A stretch of DNA of 8,133 bases from NCBI GenBank assembly GCA_017419895.1, contig JAFOKI010000063.1:1-8133 (forward strand), read 5' to 3'. The notes under the pieces are model-generated. The model saw only the letters and a program-made list of their open reading frames with translations, made no database searches and was not told where the DNA came from. Both the position numbers and the translations under genes were made by a program. This DNA is from Eubacterium sp. GTDB taxonomy: Bacteria; Bacillota; Clostridia; Peptostreptococcales; Anaerovoracaceae. Numbering within the stretch: position 1 is the stretch's first letter; each line of letters begins with the position of its first letter. Shown piece after piece: positions 6,988 through 8,133 of the stretch.

Positions 6988-7092
6988 CAAAAGTCGGGAA
7001 CGATTTCAACGATTATAGACTGCGGATCCAGCAGCGGTTTCCTACAAGATGGAACCATGTCCTGGAAACGTTGAAAACGTTCCCGACTTTTG
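6988..7092. terminator. Long inverted repeat, probable bidirectional terminator or MITE-like element
   Basis: Bases 6988-7010 and 7070-7092 are inverted copies of each other, matching at 22 of 23 positions, and enclose 59 bases that belong to repeat copy B. The arms carry the GC-rich core GTCGGGAACG/CGTTCCCGAC, and each outer end reads ACTTTTG in its own outward direction. Transcripts from either side therefore meet a strong stem followed by a short U-rich run. This suits the position between the HAD gene (plus) and the convergent nuclease-like gene (minus). The large structured loop is unusual for a simple terminator. No target-site duplication is seen at the borders (AATAAA on the left, CTCATG on the right), so a transposon origin is only a possibility. 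Confidence 0.6.
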
Positions 7093-7097
7093 CTCAT
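7011..7097 (+). repeat. Intergenic direct repeat, copy B (87 bp)
   Basis: Second copy of the block at 6856-6942, offset by 155 bases, same length and about 80% identical by eye. Substitutions are concentrated in the middle (about positions 42-50 of the unit), inside a predicted inner hairpin loop; the GTTTCC and GGAAAC segments that would form the inner stem are unchanged. Its first base directly follows the left arm of the 23-bp inverted repeat, and its 3' part includes the right arm. Confidence 0.85.
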
Positions 7098-7141
7098 GGT
7101 AGCATTTTTAGGGACTAAAAGCCGAGTTCCAATAATAATTG

Positions 7142-7984
7142 TTACCGAATCAATCCGGCTTTCTGCAGCGTTACGATTATCTGCCATCGTTCGAGCGGCT
7201 CTGCCTTTGTTTCCATTGTAAAAAACAGATCCCGGCCCAGAATATAGCCGTTTTCCGCGTATGCCTTCAGGCGTTTCATTTGTTTTGCCGCGTATTTCGG
7301 ATCATCCATTCGTCCGAAGTGCTCTATAATGATCAAGCGTTTTTCTTTCGGATGGAGTACGACAAAATCCGGATACATTATTGTTCCGTCAGCCAATACG
7401 AGTTCACTGTCATACCGATATATCAACCCATTACTATATAACAGTTCATCGATTTGCAGTTCACTTTTGGAACGAACCTTATGCCCCGAAGCGGTTTCGA
7501 ACAACAGATTCTCAGGATGAGACGGGTTGGTGCGGTAGGCGTGTTTTCTGGTTTCCGCTATCCACTTGATGGTATTCAATTGTCCGGGAAGGTAATAATT
7601 GTCAGGCAGCCTGATCCCGTCATTGAACATCTCGAGTGTATAATACTTGGGCAAATACTGTTCGGGGTCATATGATTTGAGTTCGGACAAAGCCTGCTTA
7701 AGACACCTGGTATTCTTTCGCAATATGCCAAGCCCATGGATCACCACGCGTTTCCTGATAAGAGATGCGATGAGCAGTTTGCCTGAATGTGTAGTTGGGA
7801 TCGGAACCTCTATCCAATTACCATTGAGTTTGAAGTTCCGTACGAAATACAGTTGCCCCTTCTTTTTTCTGACTGACATGCTTCCTTCAGGAGCCGTTTG
7901 TTTCAGCTTTTCAACCCCGGATAGGAGTGCCTCGTGATCTGCAAGTAATTTGTTCAGTTCTTTGAATAGTAACAATTGGTCCAT
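7142..7984 (-). CDS. Uncharacterised protein with PD-(D/E)XK-like nuclease domain
   Basis: Predicted soluble protein of 280 residues; I do not know an assigned function. The C-terminal half has a restriction-nuclease-like pattern: KVRSKSE with E175, an alpha-helix and IYRYDSEL strand, then MYPDF with D206, then the hydrophobic strand LIIIEHFGRMDDPKY with E221. The usual catalytic lysine of ExK is replaced by H/F (EHFG). The signature SKSE...YPDF...EHFGxMDDPxY recalls a recurrent group of hypothetical proteins in Clostridia (from memory, not searched). The N-terminal part has a helical or coiled segment (about 2-30), the pattern PEGSMSVRKKKGQLYF, and a helical basic region. I chose the ATG at 7984, with AAAGGA six bases before it, over the ATG at 8038, which has a poorer site. 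It stands alone and converges on the HAD gene across the repeat region. By eye it seems slightly richer in AT than its neighbours. Confidence 0.75.
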   Translation of the reverse strand: MDQLLLFKELNKLLADHEALLSGVEKLKQTAPEGSMSVRKKKGQLYFVRNFKLNGNWIEVPIPTTHSGKLLIASLIRKRVVIHGLGILRKNTRCLKQALSELKSYDPEQYLPKYYTLEMFNDGIRLPDNYYLPGQLNTIKWIAETRKHAYRTNPSHPENLLFETASGHKVRSKSELQIDELLYSNGLIYRYDSELVLADGTIMYPDFVVLHPKEKRLIIIEHFGRMDDPKYAAKQMKRLKAYAENGYILGRDLFFTMETKAEPLERWQIIVTLQKAGLIR

Positions 7985-7990
7985 TTCAAT

Positions 7991-7996
7991 TCCTTT
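7991..7996 (-). promoter_or_regulatory. Shine-Dalgarno site that fixes the nuclease-like gene start
   Basis: On the minus strand this reads AAAGGA, six bases before the ATG at 7984. The upstream in-frame ATG at 8038 is preceded only by ATGGATGA, and the extra 18 residues (MGRWFNTRNG...) do not look like part of a domain. Confidence 0.7.
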
Positions 7997-8055
7997 CCCG
8001 GTAAGAATACCGTTTCGTGTATTGAACCATCGTCCCATTCATCCATAACACATCA

Positions 8056-8064
8056 ATGATACCA
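8056..8064 (-). promoter_or_regulatory. Extended -10 promoter of the nuclease-like gene
   Basis: On the minus strand this reads TGGTATCAT, an extended -10 element (TGn plus a near-consensus hexamer). The -35 region at 16-17 bases upstream is poor (TGCGTT or GTGCGT). Transcription would start near 8049, leaving a leader of about 65 bases before the ATG at 7984. If the start were the ATG at 8038, the leader would be only about 11 bases. Confidence 0.45.
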
Positions 8065-8102
8065 TAATTTACCAGCGAACGCACTGTTTTTGCGCTTTGT
8101 AA

Positions 8103-8131
8103 TTGACAATAAATGGTAAAAATAGTAAAAA
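8103..8131 (+). promoter_or_regulatory. Possible rightward promoter at window edge
   Basis: A perfect TTGACA (8103-8108) is followed after 17 bases by TAAAAA (8126-8131), which matches four of six -10 positions. It would drive a gene lying beyond the right edge, divergent from the nuclease-like gene. The surroundings are so AT-rich that a chance match is possible. Confidence 0.35.
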
Positions 8132-8133
8132 AA

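Noticed and set aside
6988..7092. Intact insertion sequence or CRISPR unit
   Set aside because: There is no transposase frame, no target-site duplication at the borders and no series of regular spacers, only two diverged copies.
7106..7120. Palindrome TTTTAG-GGA-CTAAAA, and a 10-base match (TTAGGGACTA, 7108-7117) to repeat copy A at 6858-6867
   Set aside because: The similarity to copy A does not extend past these 10 bases, so it is not a supported third repeat. The stem is nearly all A-T and unlikely to terminate on its own.
8068..8120. Inverted repeat TTTACCA...TGGTAAA as an operator between divergent promoters
   Set aside because: Seven AT-rich bases about 40 bases apart in an AT-rich stretch are easily explained by chance.

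Overview
The window looks like a chromosomal segment of a low-to-mid GC Firmicute, most likely a member of the Clostridia. This is inferred from strong GGAG/AGGAG Shine-Dalgarno sites before almost every gene, the standard code, sigma-70 (SigA)-type promoters, the TrkA/TrkH plus IspH gene set, and an orphan nuclease-like protein of a type I associate with Clostridia. No rRNA, tRNA, CRISPR array or intact insertion sequence was seen.

Left part (1-5200, minus strand): a compact four-gene operon reads leftwards from a well-formed promoter at about 5169-5197. The order is trkA (cytoplasmic NAD-binding gating subunit of a K+ transporter), a canonical trkH (K+-translocating membrane subunit), a second and divergent trkH paralog, and ispH (4Fe-4S reductase of the MEP isoprenoid pathway), whose 3' end runs off the left edge. 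The last three genes are packed almost without spacing; the second trkH and ispH overlap by one base in a TAATG junction. The first three genes make one K+ uptake system with one regulator and two possible pore subunits. ispH is a metabolically unrelated passenger.

Middle part (5200-6843, plus strand): divergent from trkA lie a small glyoxalase-II-like metallo-beta-lactamase-fold hydrolase and a Cof-type HAD phosphatase, probably co-transcribed from an extended -10 promoter at about 5218-5226.

Right part (6844-8133): between the HAD gene and a convergent minus-strand gene are about 300 bases of non-coding DNA. They hold two 87-bp direct repeats (about 80% identical, 155 bp apart). The right copy is enclosed by a near-perfect 23-bp inverted repeat that could work as a bidirectional terminator or be a small intergenic mobile-type element. 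Next comes a gene for an uncharacterised protein with a PD-(D/E)XK-like C-terminal domain. The last 95 bases hold a probable promoter for that gene and a possible rightward promoter for something beyond the edge. The repeats and the orphan nuclease-like gene are the least ordinary part of the window; the rest is mostly housekeeping, with the odd exception of the altered second TrkH.
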